Source of the DNA: Clostridium pasteurianum
GTDB taxonomy: Bacteria > Bacillota > Clostridia > Clostridiales > Clostridiaceae
Length of the DNA: 64,000 bases
Reading direction: 5' to 3'
Assembly (NCBI RefSeq): GCF_001705235.1
Contig: NZ_MCGV01000002.1
Coordinates: 124,001-188,000, forward strand
Part shown: one piece after another, positions 45,356 through 54,381 of the stretch
How positions within the stretch are numbered: position 1 is the stretch's first letter
How the letters are laid out: each line of letters starts with the position of its first letter
Position numbers and translations under genes: made by a program
Notes under the pieces: model-generated
Databases searched by the model: none
What the model was told of the DNA's origin: nothing
Seen by the model: only the letters and a program-made list of their open reading frames with translations

Positions 45356-46765
45356 ATGCGACACAGTAAGTTAAAGGATTTTCCAAAGAATTTTTTATGG
45401 AGTGCATCAACAAGCGCTTATCAGATTGAGGGAGCATGGAATGAAGCTGGAAAGGGACCTTCTGTTCAGGATACAAAAGAGGATCTTCCAGAAGGTACCA
45501 CTGATTTTAAAGTAGCTAGTGATCATTATCATCATGTTGAAGAAGATATAGGTCTTTTAGGTGAAATGGGACTTAAAGCATATAGATTTTCAATTGCTTG
45601 GACACGTATTATTCCTGATGGTGATGGAGAAGTAAATAAGGAAGGCGTGGAATTTTATCATAAATTAATTGATGCCTGCCTTAAAAATAACATAGAGCCA
45701 ATTGTAACCATGTATCACTTTGATCTTCCATGGGCACTAGAGAAAAAAGGTGGCTGGAAAAATAGGGCTACTATAGATGCTTTTCTTAAATTTAGCAAAG
45801 TAATTTTTAAGGAATACGGATCAAAGGTAAAGTACTGGCTCACAATCAATGAACAGAACATGATGATTCTTCATGGAGCTGTTATTGGAACTAAGAGTGG
45901 AAATGCTGGTAACGCTTTAAAGGAAATATATCAGGAGAATCACCATATGTTAATTGCACAGGCGAAGGCAATGAAATTGTGTCATGAGATGTGCCCTAAT
46001 AGTAAAATAGGACCTGCACCTAATATATGTTCAATTTATCCTGCTTCATCAAAACCAGAGGACTATATTGCAGCGCAGAATTTTTCGGCTATAAGAAACT
46101 GGATTTATCTTGATATGGCTGTGTTTGGAAGGTATAACCCAACAGCTTGGGCGTATCTTGAAGAAAGAAACGCTACTCCTGAAATATTGGAGGGTGATAT
46201 GGAGGCTCTTAAAGGTGCAAATCCTGATTTTATAGCTTTTAATTATTACAATACAGCTACAGTTGAAGCCAATAATGATGATAAAAATGTAAAAGCTTCT
46301 ACTGGAGATCAGCAGAGTGCAGTTAAAGATCCAGGAGTATTCCAGGGAGTTTCAAATCCAAATCTTAAGAAAACACAATTTGGTTGGGAAATAGATCCTG
46401 TTGGTTTCAGAGTAACTTTAAGAGAAGTCTATGACAGATATCACCTTCCAGTTATAATAACTGAAAATGGTCTTGGAGCTTACGATAAGTTAGAAGATGA
46501 TACTGTTCATGATGATTACAGAATTGAATATTATAAGGAACACTTACATCAAATAAAGGAAGCTCTAACTGATGGTGTTGAAGTTTTCGGATATTCACCA
46601 TGGAGTGCTATTGATCTTGTTTCAACTCATGAGGGAATAACAAAGAGATATGGTTTTGTGTATGTAAACCGTGATGAATTTGATTTAAAAGATTTAAAGA
46701 GATATAAAAAGGACAGCTTCTATTGGTATAAAAAGACCATTGAAAATAACGGGAAAGATCTTTAA
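45356..46765 (+). CDS. GH1 6-phospho-beta-glucosidase
   Basis: 469-residue GH1 enzyme. Acid/base Glu in LTINEQNMM (the usual NEP is NEQ here) and nucleophile Glu in IITENGLGAYD. The C-terminal SPWSAIDLVS..EGITKRYGF holds Ser, Lys and Tyr in the S..K.Y pattern that binds the 6-phosphate, where non-phosphorylated GH1 enzymes have a WxEW motif, so a PTS-imported disaccharide phosphate is the likely substrate. GGAGGG precedes ATG 45356. A strong terminator follows. Confidence 0.9.
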   Translation: MRHSKLKDFPKNFLWSASTSAYQIEGAWNEAGKGPSVQDTKEDLPEGTTDFKVASDHYHHVEEDIGLLGEMGLKAYRFSIAWTRIIPDGDGEVNKEGVEFYHKLIDACLKNNIEPIVTMYHFDLPWALEKKGGWKNRATIDAFLKFSKVIFKEYGSKVKYWLTINEQNMMILHGAVIGTKSGNAGNALKEIYQENHHMLIAQAKAMKLCHEMCPNSKIGPAPNICSIYPASSKPEDYIAAQNFSAIRNWIYLDMAVFGRYNPTAWAYLEERNATPEILEGDMEALKGANPDFIAFNYYNTATVEANNDDKNVKASTGDQQSAVKDPGVFQGVSNPNLKKTQFGWEIDPVGFRVTLREVYDRYHLPVIITENGLGAYDKLEDDTVHDDYRIEYYKEHLHQIKEALTDGVEVFGYSPWSAIDLVSTHEGITKRYGFVYVNRDEFDLKDLKRYKKDSFYWYKKTIENNGKDL

Positions 46766-46774
46766 TAAGCTGTG

Positions 46775-46820
46775 AAAATAAAAGGAAAGGGCTGATGACA
46801 ACCCTTTCCTTTTATTTTAA
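46775..46820 (+). terminator. terminator after the glucosidase
   Basis: AAAATAAAAGGAAAGGG pairs with CCCTTTCCTTTTATTTT around CTGATGACAA. Confidence 0.92.
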
Positions 46821-46837
46821 TATGTAGAGTTACACTA

Positions 46838-47180
46838 AAAATTAGTACTTAGTATTGATATTATATATAAACCCTGTAGTTTTAACTAAGTATCAATACT
46901 AAAACATAGAAAAGAAATTAAAAATTAAGAAAGAAAAATTAATAATTTTTAGTATGATAACCACATGAATTTAGATGGAAAGTAATACTATAGGGTTAAT
47001 ATATAGTAATAGTATTATATATTAGACTTATAATTTATATTAAGTATAAGTACTAGATTATATATTTAGTATTAGGGTTAAAATATAATATTAAGGGTTA
47101 CAATTAGACATAACCCCATATATTAACCATGTAGTTTAAACTAAATATAAATACTAGAATATATATTTAGTATTGGGGTT
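46838..47180. repeat. AGGGTTA/TAGTATTA repeat cluster
   Basis: Contains CTTAGTATTGATA ... TATCAATACTAA (46850-46910), then two similar blocks of about 40 bases (47041-47086 and 47138-47180; AGTACTAGATTATATATTTAG against AATACTAGAATATATATTTAG), and several GGGTTA/TAACCC ends. A short family 2 piece (GAAATTAAAAATTAAG) is at about 46913. Fills the 420-base gap with no gene. Confidence 0.6.
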
Positions 47181-47185
47181 AAATT

Positions 47186-47899
47186 TTAAAATTTAATTAG
47201 TTCTGCATTTTTATATGTCATTTCAATTTCCATATGATCACCTAAAGCATGAGGTACTTCTATGCTTATTCCAATAGAATCATTTGTTAAGTAGAAATAT
47301 GAGGATTTAAGATTTAAAGTATCAATACTAATGTTATTTAATATGTATTTTTGTGAAGCTAAAAGCTCTTTAGATTCAGAAGAACTATTTACGATTGTAC
47401 CTGAATTCTTTAAAGTATCTATAAAATTCTTATCTAAACGTACAATGCTTTTTAATGATAATTCTTTACAATTTGTTAAGTTTATATTTGATGTATAGAA
47501 TAAGTTAGTTGGGTAGGCTGTATCTGGCGAAGAAAATAAACCTGTATACTTAATGCTTAAAATCTTTTCTGTACTTAGAGATATGTTGTTTTCTACGGTT
47601 ATAGTATATTTTGTATTGCCTGAAAATCTGGACAATACTTCTAAGGCTCTATTTTTGATTAAATTATTTACACATTTCTGCAAAGCTGCACTGCTTAGAC
47701 CGCTAATTTGAGGATATTTTATAGTTATATTTTTACCATTATTGTTAACCTGATATTTTTTTTGCAGTATGTTATATTTTACTGAGTTATTTTGTTTTGC
47801 CCTTACTGATATGGCTTTAGTAATTTTGTTATTATAATATCCAGTTAATAAGATTGAAATTGCTAATAAAATTGAAACTCTAGTTAGTAGTTTTTTCAT
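47186..47899 (-). CDS. secreted protein with DUF4163/DUF3298-like domain
   Basis: 237-residue exported protein: signal/anchor segment 7-22 (VSILLAISILLTGYY, no lipobox Cys), then a domain resembling PdaC/RsiV ectodomains: ITIKYPQISGLSSAALQKCVNNLI, SIKYTGLFSSPDTAYPT, and a C-terminal SIGISIEVPHALGDHMEIEM. No deacetylase or anti-sigma part is attached. In RsiV this fold binds lysozyme; a comparable role here is speculative. ATG 47899 with AGAAAGG upstream. Confidence 0.65.
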   Translation of the reverse strand: MKKLLTRVSILLAISILLTGYYNNKITKAISVRAKQNNSVKYNILQKKYQVNNNGKNITIKYPQISGLSSAALQKCVNNLIKNRALEVLSRFSGNTKYTITVENNISLSTEKILSIKYTGLFSSPDTAYPTNLFYTSNINLTNCKELSLKSIVRLDKNFIDTLKNSGTIVNSSSESKELLASQKYILNNISIDTLNLKSSYFYLTNDSIGISIEVPHALGDHMEIEMTYKNAELIKF

Positions 47900-48018
47900 A
47901 TTAAAGTTGTTTCCTTTCTGTATTTTAAAATTAGTGTACCAACTAATTTTAAAATTAATGCATTTTATTAAAAACACTTTTAATTATTGTATTTAGGACT
48001 GTTTTGTATGTAACCCTT

Positions 48019-48130
48019 TCTTTTTAATCAGCATATAGTATTAATATTTAGTATCAGTATTATATATTAATATCACAGATTAAACTGTATATAAATATTG
48101 ACCCTATATATAATATTGGGGTCAAGTATT
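48019..48130. repeat. AGGGTTA/TAGTATTA repeat cluster 2
   Basis: TAGTATTAATATTTAGTATC, GACCCTATATATAATATTGGG and AGTATTAGTATTATATC in the 418-base gap 47900-48317, upstream of the RlpA-like gene. No gene visible. Confidence 0.45.
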
Positions 48131-48317
48131 AGTATTATATCATACTACTATAAATAAAACTAAGTGTTAAATCTTTGAATTATATTTTAAAAATATAGTT
48201 ATTAAAATATGCACAAAATGGTATGTATTTACATATATGAAATTAAATGTTATAATGTTATCAAATTAATTTATAAATTTTATAAGTTAATAATTTTTTT
48301 TGGTGAGAAGGGATTTT

Positions 48318-48941
48318 ATGAAAAAAATCAAATCTACTATTGCTTGTTTAGCTACTTTATTATGTGTAACTCAATCCACTGCAGTTTTTGCAAGTAGCAA
48401 TATTGTTACTGCAAAAAAAATACCGGCACATATGAATCCAGGAACAGTAATACAATATGATTCTAATAAGAACATGAAAGTTCTAAAAAAAGGTGTTACT
48501 AAAAATGATGTTAAAGCAGCAATAAAAGATAATAATGCTGTATCAAGTGAACTTCCTAATATTGAAGCTAATACTACTGTGACTTATGATGCTTTGGGTA
48601 CACCAATTGTTGTTGGCGGATCAAGTGAAAGCAAAGGAATTAAAAGTAATTTTAAAGATAGGTCATCCGGTAGTCAACAAGGATATGTATCATGGTATGA
48701 TATATGGTCAGGTGGTACAGCTTCTGGATCAGCAGCTTCTGATGGTGCTGCACATAAAACTCTTCCATTTTATACATCAGTAACTGTTTATAATGAAAAT
48801 AGGAGTTGGAGTTCAACTAGAGTTAGAATATTAGATAGAGGACCATATGTAAGAGGAAGAATTTTAGATATGTCACAGGAATCATTTTCAAAAGTTGCAA
48901 ACTTAGATGATGGCATATTCTATGGTGAAATTACCTGGTAA
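48318..48941 (+). CDS. secreted RlpA-like double-psi beta-barrel protein
   Basis: 207 residues. Signal peptide 1-26 (STIACLATLLCVTQSTAVFA), a spacer of about 85 residues, then a DPBB domain: GYVSWYDIWSGGTASGS, TLPFYTSVTVYN, RVRILDRGPYVRGRILDMS. The DRGP and LDMS motifs match RlpA/expansin-like proteins, which act on or bind peptidoglycan. AGAAGGG precedes ATG 48318. The next gene, a lipoprotein, starts 7 bases after the stop. Confidence 0.8.
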   Translation: MKKIKSTIACLATLLCVTQSTAVFASSNIVTAKKIPAHMNPGTVIQYDSNKNMKVLKKGVTKNDVKAAIKDNNAVSSELPNIEANTTVTYDALGTPIVVGGSSESKGIKSNFKDRSSGSQQGYVSWYDIWSGGTASGSAASDGAAHKTLPFYTSVTVYNENRSWSSTRVRILDRGPYVRGRILDMSQESFSKVANLDDGIFYGEITW

Positions 48942-48948
48942 AATAGAT

Positions 48949-50028
48949 ATGAAATTAAAAAAACTTACTATTACAATTACTCATAAAAGGCTTATTGTAG
49001 TAGTAAGTCTTTTATCATTTTTATTAAGTGGTTGCAGTAATTTAAATAAAACTTTTGAAAATAATACAATTAAAGTATCTCAAAATGGTCTTGTTATATC
49101 TACATTTTCTAATAAAAACAAAGCAAATATTTTATATTTAAATGTTAATAATGAAAATAAGGAGCATTTAATAAAGGATAAAAATATAGCAGTTACTGGA
49201 GATTTAAGTAATGATGGCTCTAAAATAGTTTATGCAGATGCATTGAATGATAATGATCCTTGGCAAATTTATTTACATGATCTTGTTAGCAATAAAACTT
49301 GTAAGCTTACTGATAATAAATTTGGAAAATCACAGCCTAAATTTGCAAATAATGATTGTGCATATTTTTTAACTTATTCCAAGGAAAAACAAGCTAAAAT
49401 AGAAAAAGTAAATATTAAAAAAAAATCACATGATATATTAGATACTAATGATAAAGATATGGAATTGGATGCTTTTAATATTGGGAATAATAAATTAATA
49501 ATGTCAACTGATTCTAGTTCATTAAGATTAAAAAAGTGGAATGAAAATAATGGAAAGGATCAGTCTATAACCCATAACATATTTGAAACAGATCTTAATG
49601 GAAAAAATTTAAGAAAAATTTATGAAATACAAGCGTCATTAGTGCAATCTATTTCATATGGTTATAATCAAAATGAAATAATAGTAAGTGGCTGTGATAT
49701 AAATGGTAATTCTGGATTTGGAATTTATGAAATATCATTAGATACAGGAAAATTAAATGTAATATTGACAGATGATATGTTAGAGCATATGAAAAGTTCA
49801 GTCGCCACGAAAATTGCACATCCATCTTTAGCTGTAATATCTAAAAATAAAAAACTTATATATTTTACTGGCGTACATAGAAACAGTAAATCAACCAATA
49901 TAGGTGGAATATCGTGTTATCCAACAGATGTATTTAGTTATAACATGAATTCAAAAAAAATAAAAGATGTTTTTAAGCCGACATTACCAAGTTTGGTTTT
50001 TGACTTAAACATTAAATATTTAAAATAA
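48949..50028 (+). CDS. lipoprotein with TolB-like beta-propeller repeats
   Basis: 359 residues. Lipobox FLLSGC with Cys29 as the lipid-bearing residue. The rest carries propeller (PD40-type) blades such as GDLSNDGSKIVYADAL, WQIYLHDLVSNKTCKLTDN and IYEISLDTGKLNVIL. Propellers of this type bind proteins or peptides; the partner is unknown. ATG 48949 begins 7 bases after the RlpA-like gene, in-frame upstream codons overlap it, and the ribosome site is weak, so translational coupling is likely. Confidence 0.75.
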   Translation: MKLKKLTITITHKRLIVVVSLLSFLLSGCSNLNKTFENNTIKVSQNGLVISTFSNKNKANILYLNVNNENKEHLIKDKNIAVTGDLSNDGSKIVYADALNDNDPWQIYLHDLVSNKTCKLTDNKFGKSQPKFANNDCAYFLTYSKEKQAKIEKVNIKKKSHDILDTNDKDMELDAFNIGNNKLIMSTDSSSLRLKKWNENNGKDQSITHNIFETDLNGKNLRKIYEIQASLVQSISYGYNQNEIIVSGCDINGNSGFGIYEISLDTGKLNVILTDDMLEHMKSSVATKIAHPSLAVISKNKKLIYFTGVHRNSKSTNIGGISCYPTDVFSYNMNSKKIKDVFKPTLPSLVFDLNIKYLK

Positions 50029-50039
50029 GAGTAATGAAA

Positions 50040-50083
50040 AGTAACCTGAACCACCATTAATTAGAGTGATCGTTCAGGTTATT
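50040..50083 (+). terminator. terminator after the lipoprotein
   Basis: AGTAACCTGAAC pairs with GTTCAGGTTATT around an 18-base loop, then TCT. Confidence 0.7.
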
Positions 50084-50182
50084 TCTACGCATTATTATCA
50101 ATTCTAGATTCCTGAAAGATTTCTGAATATATAATTTCCATCTGTACATACTAACGGTATCTAATTAAAGGGGGTACCTCCA

Positions 50183-51577
50183 TTGATATGGTTATCATTA
50201 ATACCTGCTATAATTACAATAGTTTTAACCTTTAAGACTAAAAAATTAATAGTGTCTCTATTTGCAGGAGTTTTAGCAGGAACCCTTATAAGTAAAGGAC
50301 TTATTGGTGGTATTACTGCTGTGGGTGAATACGCGATGAAGGCAGTGTCAGATAAAGAAAGTGCATATACTCTGTCATTCTTCATTGCTTTTGGGTCTCT
50401 TGCTGAGCTTATACAGATGGCAGGAGGAATTTCAGGTTTCAGTGAAAAAATAGGGAAATGGATAAAAAGCGAAAAGGGAGTTTTAGGATGGGCATGGCTT
50501 TTAAGTGCAATAACCTTCTTTCACAGTTCCTTCCATACTATTGCAGTGGGTACGGTTTTGACACCTGCACTAAAAAGAGTAAAGGGTTCTCAGGAAAAGC
50601 TGGCATTTATACTGTCAGTTACAAGCACCCAGCTTATCTTGCTCATACCTATTGCAACTTCATATCTAGGATATATGGTAACGCTTGTGGAAAATAATAT
50701 AAAAAACAAGGGCATGGCAGGTAAGGCATATAGAATTTTTCTTAAGAGTATATTTTTTAATTTCTTTCCGTGGGTTATGCTATTTATTGGTATTGGAATA
50801 ACTTTATTTGGATTGGGATTTGGAAAGTTTCAAATAGGAAAGGTTAAGGAAAATAAAGTTGAATTCACTAAGGCACATATTGAAAAAGAAGAATTAAATA
50901 ATAGAATCATTGATGAATACCCTAAAAATAGCAGGAATTTAATTGTGCCAGTTATAATACTGCTTACGAGCACTGTGTTTTTCTTCTGGTGGACAGGTAA
51001 AGATAGAACTTCAGGTTTTCTTGAGGCTCTGACCTATGCTAAATTCAATGTTTCAATATTTTCAGGTCTTATACTTACCATATTTTTAACCTCATTATAC
51101 TATATGCATCAAAGAATTAGCCTGGCGGAAATTCAGGCTCACATTATAAGTGGAGGAGAAAAGGTACTTTCACTTGTTATGGTGCTAGTGCTGAGCTGGG
51201 CATTAACTTCTGTCACTCAAGATTTAGGCCTTAATAAATTAATAAATGCAGTTCTTGTGAGAAATATTCCTAAATTTTTAATGCCAGGAGTTATGTTTTT
51301 AATAACTGGGATTGTAGCTTATTCCATAGGATCATCCTGGGCAACCTGGGCACTAATGATGCCTATAGCAATAAATTTTTCTTTGAAGTTGGGGATAAAT
51401 ATACCTATTATGGTGGGAACGGTTTGGTCTGGTGGTGCAGTTGCTGATGTGATCTCACCTCTTGCGGCGCAGATGGCTGATATATCATATGGTAGGCATT
51501 TAACTACTACTTTTCCGTATTTACTGGGTGGCGTTATTATAACTGCGGCAGCATATTTGGCAGCGGGACTTGTATAA
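50183..51577 (+). CDS. NhaC-like Na+/H+ antiporter family transporter
   Basis: 464-residue polytopic protein, about 11 membrane segments in two similar halves. GSLAELIQMAGGISGFSEKI, FFHSSFHTIAVGTVLTPAL and SSWATWALMMPIAINFS are typical of the NhaC/ion-transporter superfamily. Ion and exchange partner cannot be fixed from sequence. TTG start at 50183 with AAAGGGGG 8 bases upstream. Stands alone, followed by a short family 2 repeat. Confidence 0.82.
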   Translation: MIWLSLIPAIITIVLTFKTKKLIVSLFAGVLAGTLISKGLIGGITAVGEYAMKAVSDKESAYTLSFFIAFGSLAELIQMAGGISGFSEKIGKWIKSEKGVLGWAWLLSAITFFHSSFHTIAVGTVLTPALKRVKGSQEKLAFILSVTSTQLILLIPIATSYLGYMVTLVENNIKNKGMAGKAYRIFLKSIFFNFFPWVMLFIGIGITLFGLGFGKFQIGKVKENKVEFTKAHIEKEELNNRIIDEYPKNSRNLIVPVIILLTSTVFFFWWTGKDRTSGFLEALTYAKFNVSIFSGLILTIFLTSLYYMHQRISLAEIQAHIISGGEKVLSLVMVLVLSWALTSVTQDLGLNKLINAVLVRNIPKFLMPGVMFLITGIVAYSIGSSWATWALMMPIAINFSLKLGINIPIMVGTVWSGGAVADVISPLAAQMADISYGRHLTTTFPYLLGGVIITAAAYLAAGLV

Positions 51578-51578
51578 A

Positions 51579-51638
51579 AAGAAATTAAGAATGAATGATG
51601 ATTTTCCGCTATTCTTAATTTCTTAATTTTTTTAAGTT
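51579..51638. repeat. family 2 element, shortest copy
   Basis: AAAAGAAATTAAGAATGAATG at the left and ATTCTTAATTTCTTAATTTT at the right, only 20 bases apart. It sits between the stops of two convergent genes. Confidence 0.7.
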
Positions 51639-51649
51639 GTTTGGTTTAT

Positions 51650-51979
51650 TTAAAATTGAGATTTATCTCCATAATCTGAACGATATACGCCATTTAAACC
51701 AGCACATTTACCTATCCCAGCTAACTTTTTTATAATATTCTCTTCATTAGGTGAAAAATGTAATTTTCCTGTATAAGCTGTAAAATATATATAGTTAACC
51801 AATCTATTTATCAAAGGAACATTTTCTTCATCAGATAAATCTAGCTTTACATAAACTTTTAATAGTACTTCTTTAATATCATCAAAATTATTTTGTTTTG
51901 ATTGTGAAATACTATTATATAAAGAATGTACTAAGTCTTTAGAGTTATTAATTTCTGTATATGTTGCCCAATTTGCCAC
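51650..51979 (-). CDS. class IIa bacteriocin immunity protein (enterocin A immunity family)
   Basis: 109-residue helical protein. VLLKVYVKLDLSDEENVPLI, NRLVNYIYFTAYTGKLHFS and the C-terminal end LNGVYRSDYGDKSQF closely resemble immunity proteins of pediocin-like bacteriocins. These cytoplasmic four-helix bundles block the pore at the mannose-PTS receptor. No YGNGV-type bacteriocin gene, leader peptide or ABC exporter is nearby, so this is an orphan, either protecting against competitors or left after loss of the bacteriocin. AAAGGAGGTG precedes ATG 51979. Confidence 0.82.
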   Translation of the reverse strand: MANWATYTEINNSKDLVHSLYNSISQSKQNNFDDIKEVLLKVYVKLDLSDEENVPLINRLVNYIYFTAYTGKLHFSPNEENIIKKLAGIGKCAGLNGVYRSDYGDKSQF

Positions 51980-52062
51980 TGCAGCACCTCCTTTAAGACA
52001 AATTATATCTAAAGATCAATTTAACGTCAATGTACAATAAAAATACCATAATTACATCTATA

Positions 52063-52680
52063 CTAAGATGCTAAATAATTAATTACATTACTATTGGAGA
52101 TTTTAAGATAATTGGGTAGTTCATTCCTAATAGACCCGAGTGCTAAAAAATATTTTTCTTCAGGCAATCTAATTTTATTAATCTTTTTATTTTTGTATCC
52201 AAGCTTTATTATAAGCTTTGATATAAAATCATAATAGTTTATTACATCAATGGAACCTAAATGAAATATACCATTTAAATTATTAGTAACTATATAATTT
52301 ATTTGTTTTGCTAGCATAATATCTGTATTAGTGGTTCTAAACAAATTACAATATACCTCAATATCTTTTCCGCTTTCAAGCATATCCTTAAGGTTATTTA
52401 ATCTTTTAGAATTTTTACCCCAAATTGCAGGCAATCTAATAATACATAAATTATCATTTAATATTTTTCTTAAAGCATTTTCACAATTATATTTAAATTT
52501 ACCATAATCACTTTCTGGACAACAAACATCATTTTCATAATGTACTTTAGTTGGGTCTCCATCAAAAACGTTTGAGGTAGAACAAAAATATAGCTTTCCG
52601 TTTATTTCACTTAAATATTTTGCTATTTGTACATGATTTTTATATTGATCATTAAAATCACCTTGTATACATGAAATAAC
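52063..52680 (-). pseudogene. RmlD-like sugar-nucleotide reductase, N-terminus lost
   Basis: An uninterrupted minus-strand frame runs from the edge of hairpin E to the stop at 52063 and encodes about 205 residues of an extended SDR related to dTDP-4-dehydrorhamnose reductase: LYFCSTSNVFDGD, the Tyr-x3-Lys (YGKFKY region), CIIRLPAIWG and NGIFHLGS. The Rossmann GxxGxxG start (about 60-70 residues) is missing; the sequence before 52680 is the repeat. No good start codon exists at the break, only an internal TTG at 52434. The gene was evidently cut by the hairpin element. Confidence 0.8.
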
Positions 52681-52807
52681 AATGCTGAAGGAATGATTAA
52701 AAAAAAAACTCTAATAAATCTTGATAAAAAAATGCTAAAATTCTTAGAATTTTAGGACTTTTTTATCTTAGATTTATAGAGTTTTTTTATGTTCCTTCAG
52801 CATTGTT
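52678..52807. repeat. long hairpin element, copy E
   Basis: AACAATGCTGAAGGAA (52678-52693) and TTCCTTCAGCATTGTT (52792-52807) are exact complements; inside, ACTCTAATAAATCTTGATAAA pairs with TTTATCTTAGATTTATAGAG. The family loop is replaced by a short TTAGAA turn. It joins the truncated reductase to the 3' end of the chemoreceptor gene, whose stop codon (52806) lies in the right arm. Confidence 0.85.
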
Positions 52808-54098
52808 ATTTCATTTTTACTTTTAATTCATTTAAACAGTTTATAACGATTTTAGAATCTTTATCGATTTCCTCTAAAATGTTTTCGCAAGCTTTTATAT
52901 TTCCTGCATTATATTCAGTAACTGCTTGTTTTGCAAGGTTATGAATATTTGAGTGAGGTTCTTTAATGTTATCAATAATGCATTTTGTGTCTGGATTATT
53001 ATAATCCAAAGTATCTAGCCATTTTCCCAATCTGCAGCTGTGAGAGTCTCCAACATTAGAAGTTTCAAATTTTATATAACCTAAAATAAGATTATATACA
53101 CGCCATTTCCACATTAAGTGATCTGTAATACTTAATTCAATCATTGTATCGTTATCAACTTCTTCTGAGTTTGCAAGAGTTCTTAATCTAATTTCATCTA
53201 TTTTAAGTGATATATCAAAGAAAGATTTTCCTGTACGATTAGTTTCTTCTCTAATCCTTGTTGATTTTTCATTAATAAATTGCAGATTTGAAGACATTTC
53301 TTGTGTAGTAGCAGTCTGCTCTTCAATGTTGGCTGAAATTGAAGTAAAGCTATCACCAACGGTATTCATAGCAGATGTAATAGATTTTATTCCACTAGAT
53401 GCATTATTAATAGAATCTTTAGAAGTACTGAATTTATCGATAACAAGGTCAATTTCTGATGAAGTATTAAATATTTTTTCATTTAGACCACTTACAATAC
53501 TTTCTATAGAACTAACTTGCTCTTTAGTATTTTCAGCAAGTTTTTTTATTTCATTAGCTACAACTGCAAATCCTTTTCCGTGTTCACCAGCTCTTGCAGC
53601 CTCTATAGAAGCATTTAAAGATAGCATATTTGTTTTATTTGCCACAGATTTTATAACACCAATTAAGCTGTTAATTTTTTTCGTTTCTTCAGTTACATCT
53701 AACATAGTAGTTTTTATAACATTTATTTCGTTAATGTTATCTTCTAATTCATCAAATGTATTATTAATATTTTTTAAGCTATCATCTGTTTCTTTTATTG
53801 CTTCATTTGTTGTGGTACTAGATGTCTGCACAAAGTTAGATATATCTTCAGTTGAAGTAGCAAGTTCTTCACTACTGGATGCTACAGATTCAATCATGGA
53901 AGCTTGTTCGCTCGCATCATGAAGCATATCTTTAACATAATCAAGGTTTGTCATAAATTGCAGAAGATTGTTAACATCTAAAATTGTTTGCTGATTACAA
54001 GATTTGATTTTATTTAGCTTTTCAGATGCAACTTGTGCTTGACTGCTATTAGCTTTTATACCATTCTCATTACTCACTGATTCATTTTTTAAGGCCAT
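52806..54098 (-). CDS. soluble chemoreceptor with C-terminal zinc-binding (CZB) domain
   Basis: 430-residue cytoplasmic MCP without membrane segments. Signalling coiled coil with tip [20 protein letters not shown] and [14 protein letters not shown], then a CZB domain (about 320-430): His in [13 protein letters not shown], Cys in SCRLGKWLD and two His in EPHSNIHNL are the zinc ligands of this family. CZB receptors sense oxidants or zinc through the Cys/zinc site, fitting an anaerobe. Minus strand, divergent from mbhS. Confidence 0.92.
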   Translation of the reverse strand: MALKNESVSNENGIKANSSQAQVASEKLNKIKSCNQQTILDVNNLLQFMTNLDYVKDMLHDASEQASMIESVASSSEELATSTEDISNFVQTSSTTTNEAIKETDDSLKNINNTFDELEDNINEINVIKTTMLDVTEETKKINSLIGVIKSVANKTNMLSLNASIEAARAGEHGKGFAVVANEIKKLAENTKEQVSSIESIVSGLNEKIFNTSSEIDLVIDKFSTSKDSINNASSGIKSITSAMNTVGDSFTSISANIEEQTATTQEMSSNLQFINEKSTRIREETNRTGKSFFDISLKIDEIRLRTLANSEEVDNDTMIELSITDHLMWKWRVYNLILGYIKFETSNVGDSHSCRLGKWLDTLDYNNPDTKCIIDNIKEPHSNIHNLAKQAVTEYNAGNIKACENILEEIDKDSKIVINCLNELKVKMK

Positions 54099-54381
54099 AT
54101 ATTATTATTCCTCCCAAGACTTGTGTATTATGTAGATAACTAAAGGCTATTTGTAATAATAGGAATTATTTCTAACCATTAGTTTATTTATTAAATTAAT
54201 TATAATGTATATTTTATAACATTTCAAGGAATAAAATTACTTATTTCGACAAAAAATGATTTCTTAATACTAAAATCTTGCAAGCATAAAAAGGTTAGTC
54301 AAAATCACAGAAAGTGTTATCAGTATATTTTTTGATGGTTTAGAATAAGTTTTAATATACAGAAGGTTATGGAGATATGTT

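Noticed and set aside
51980-52062. Search for a pediocin-like bacteriocin next to the immunity gene
   Set aside because: No ORF with a double-glycine leader or YGNGV motif was found on either strand near 51650.
53326-53922. 198-codon plus-strand ORF
   Set aside because: Antisense to the chemoreceptor coiled coil; the composition (serine/valine-rich) is a product of the reverse strand, with no ribosome site.
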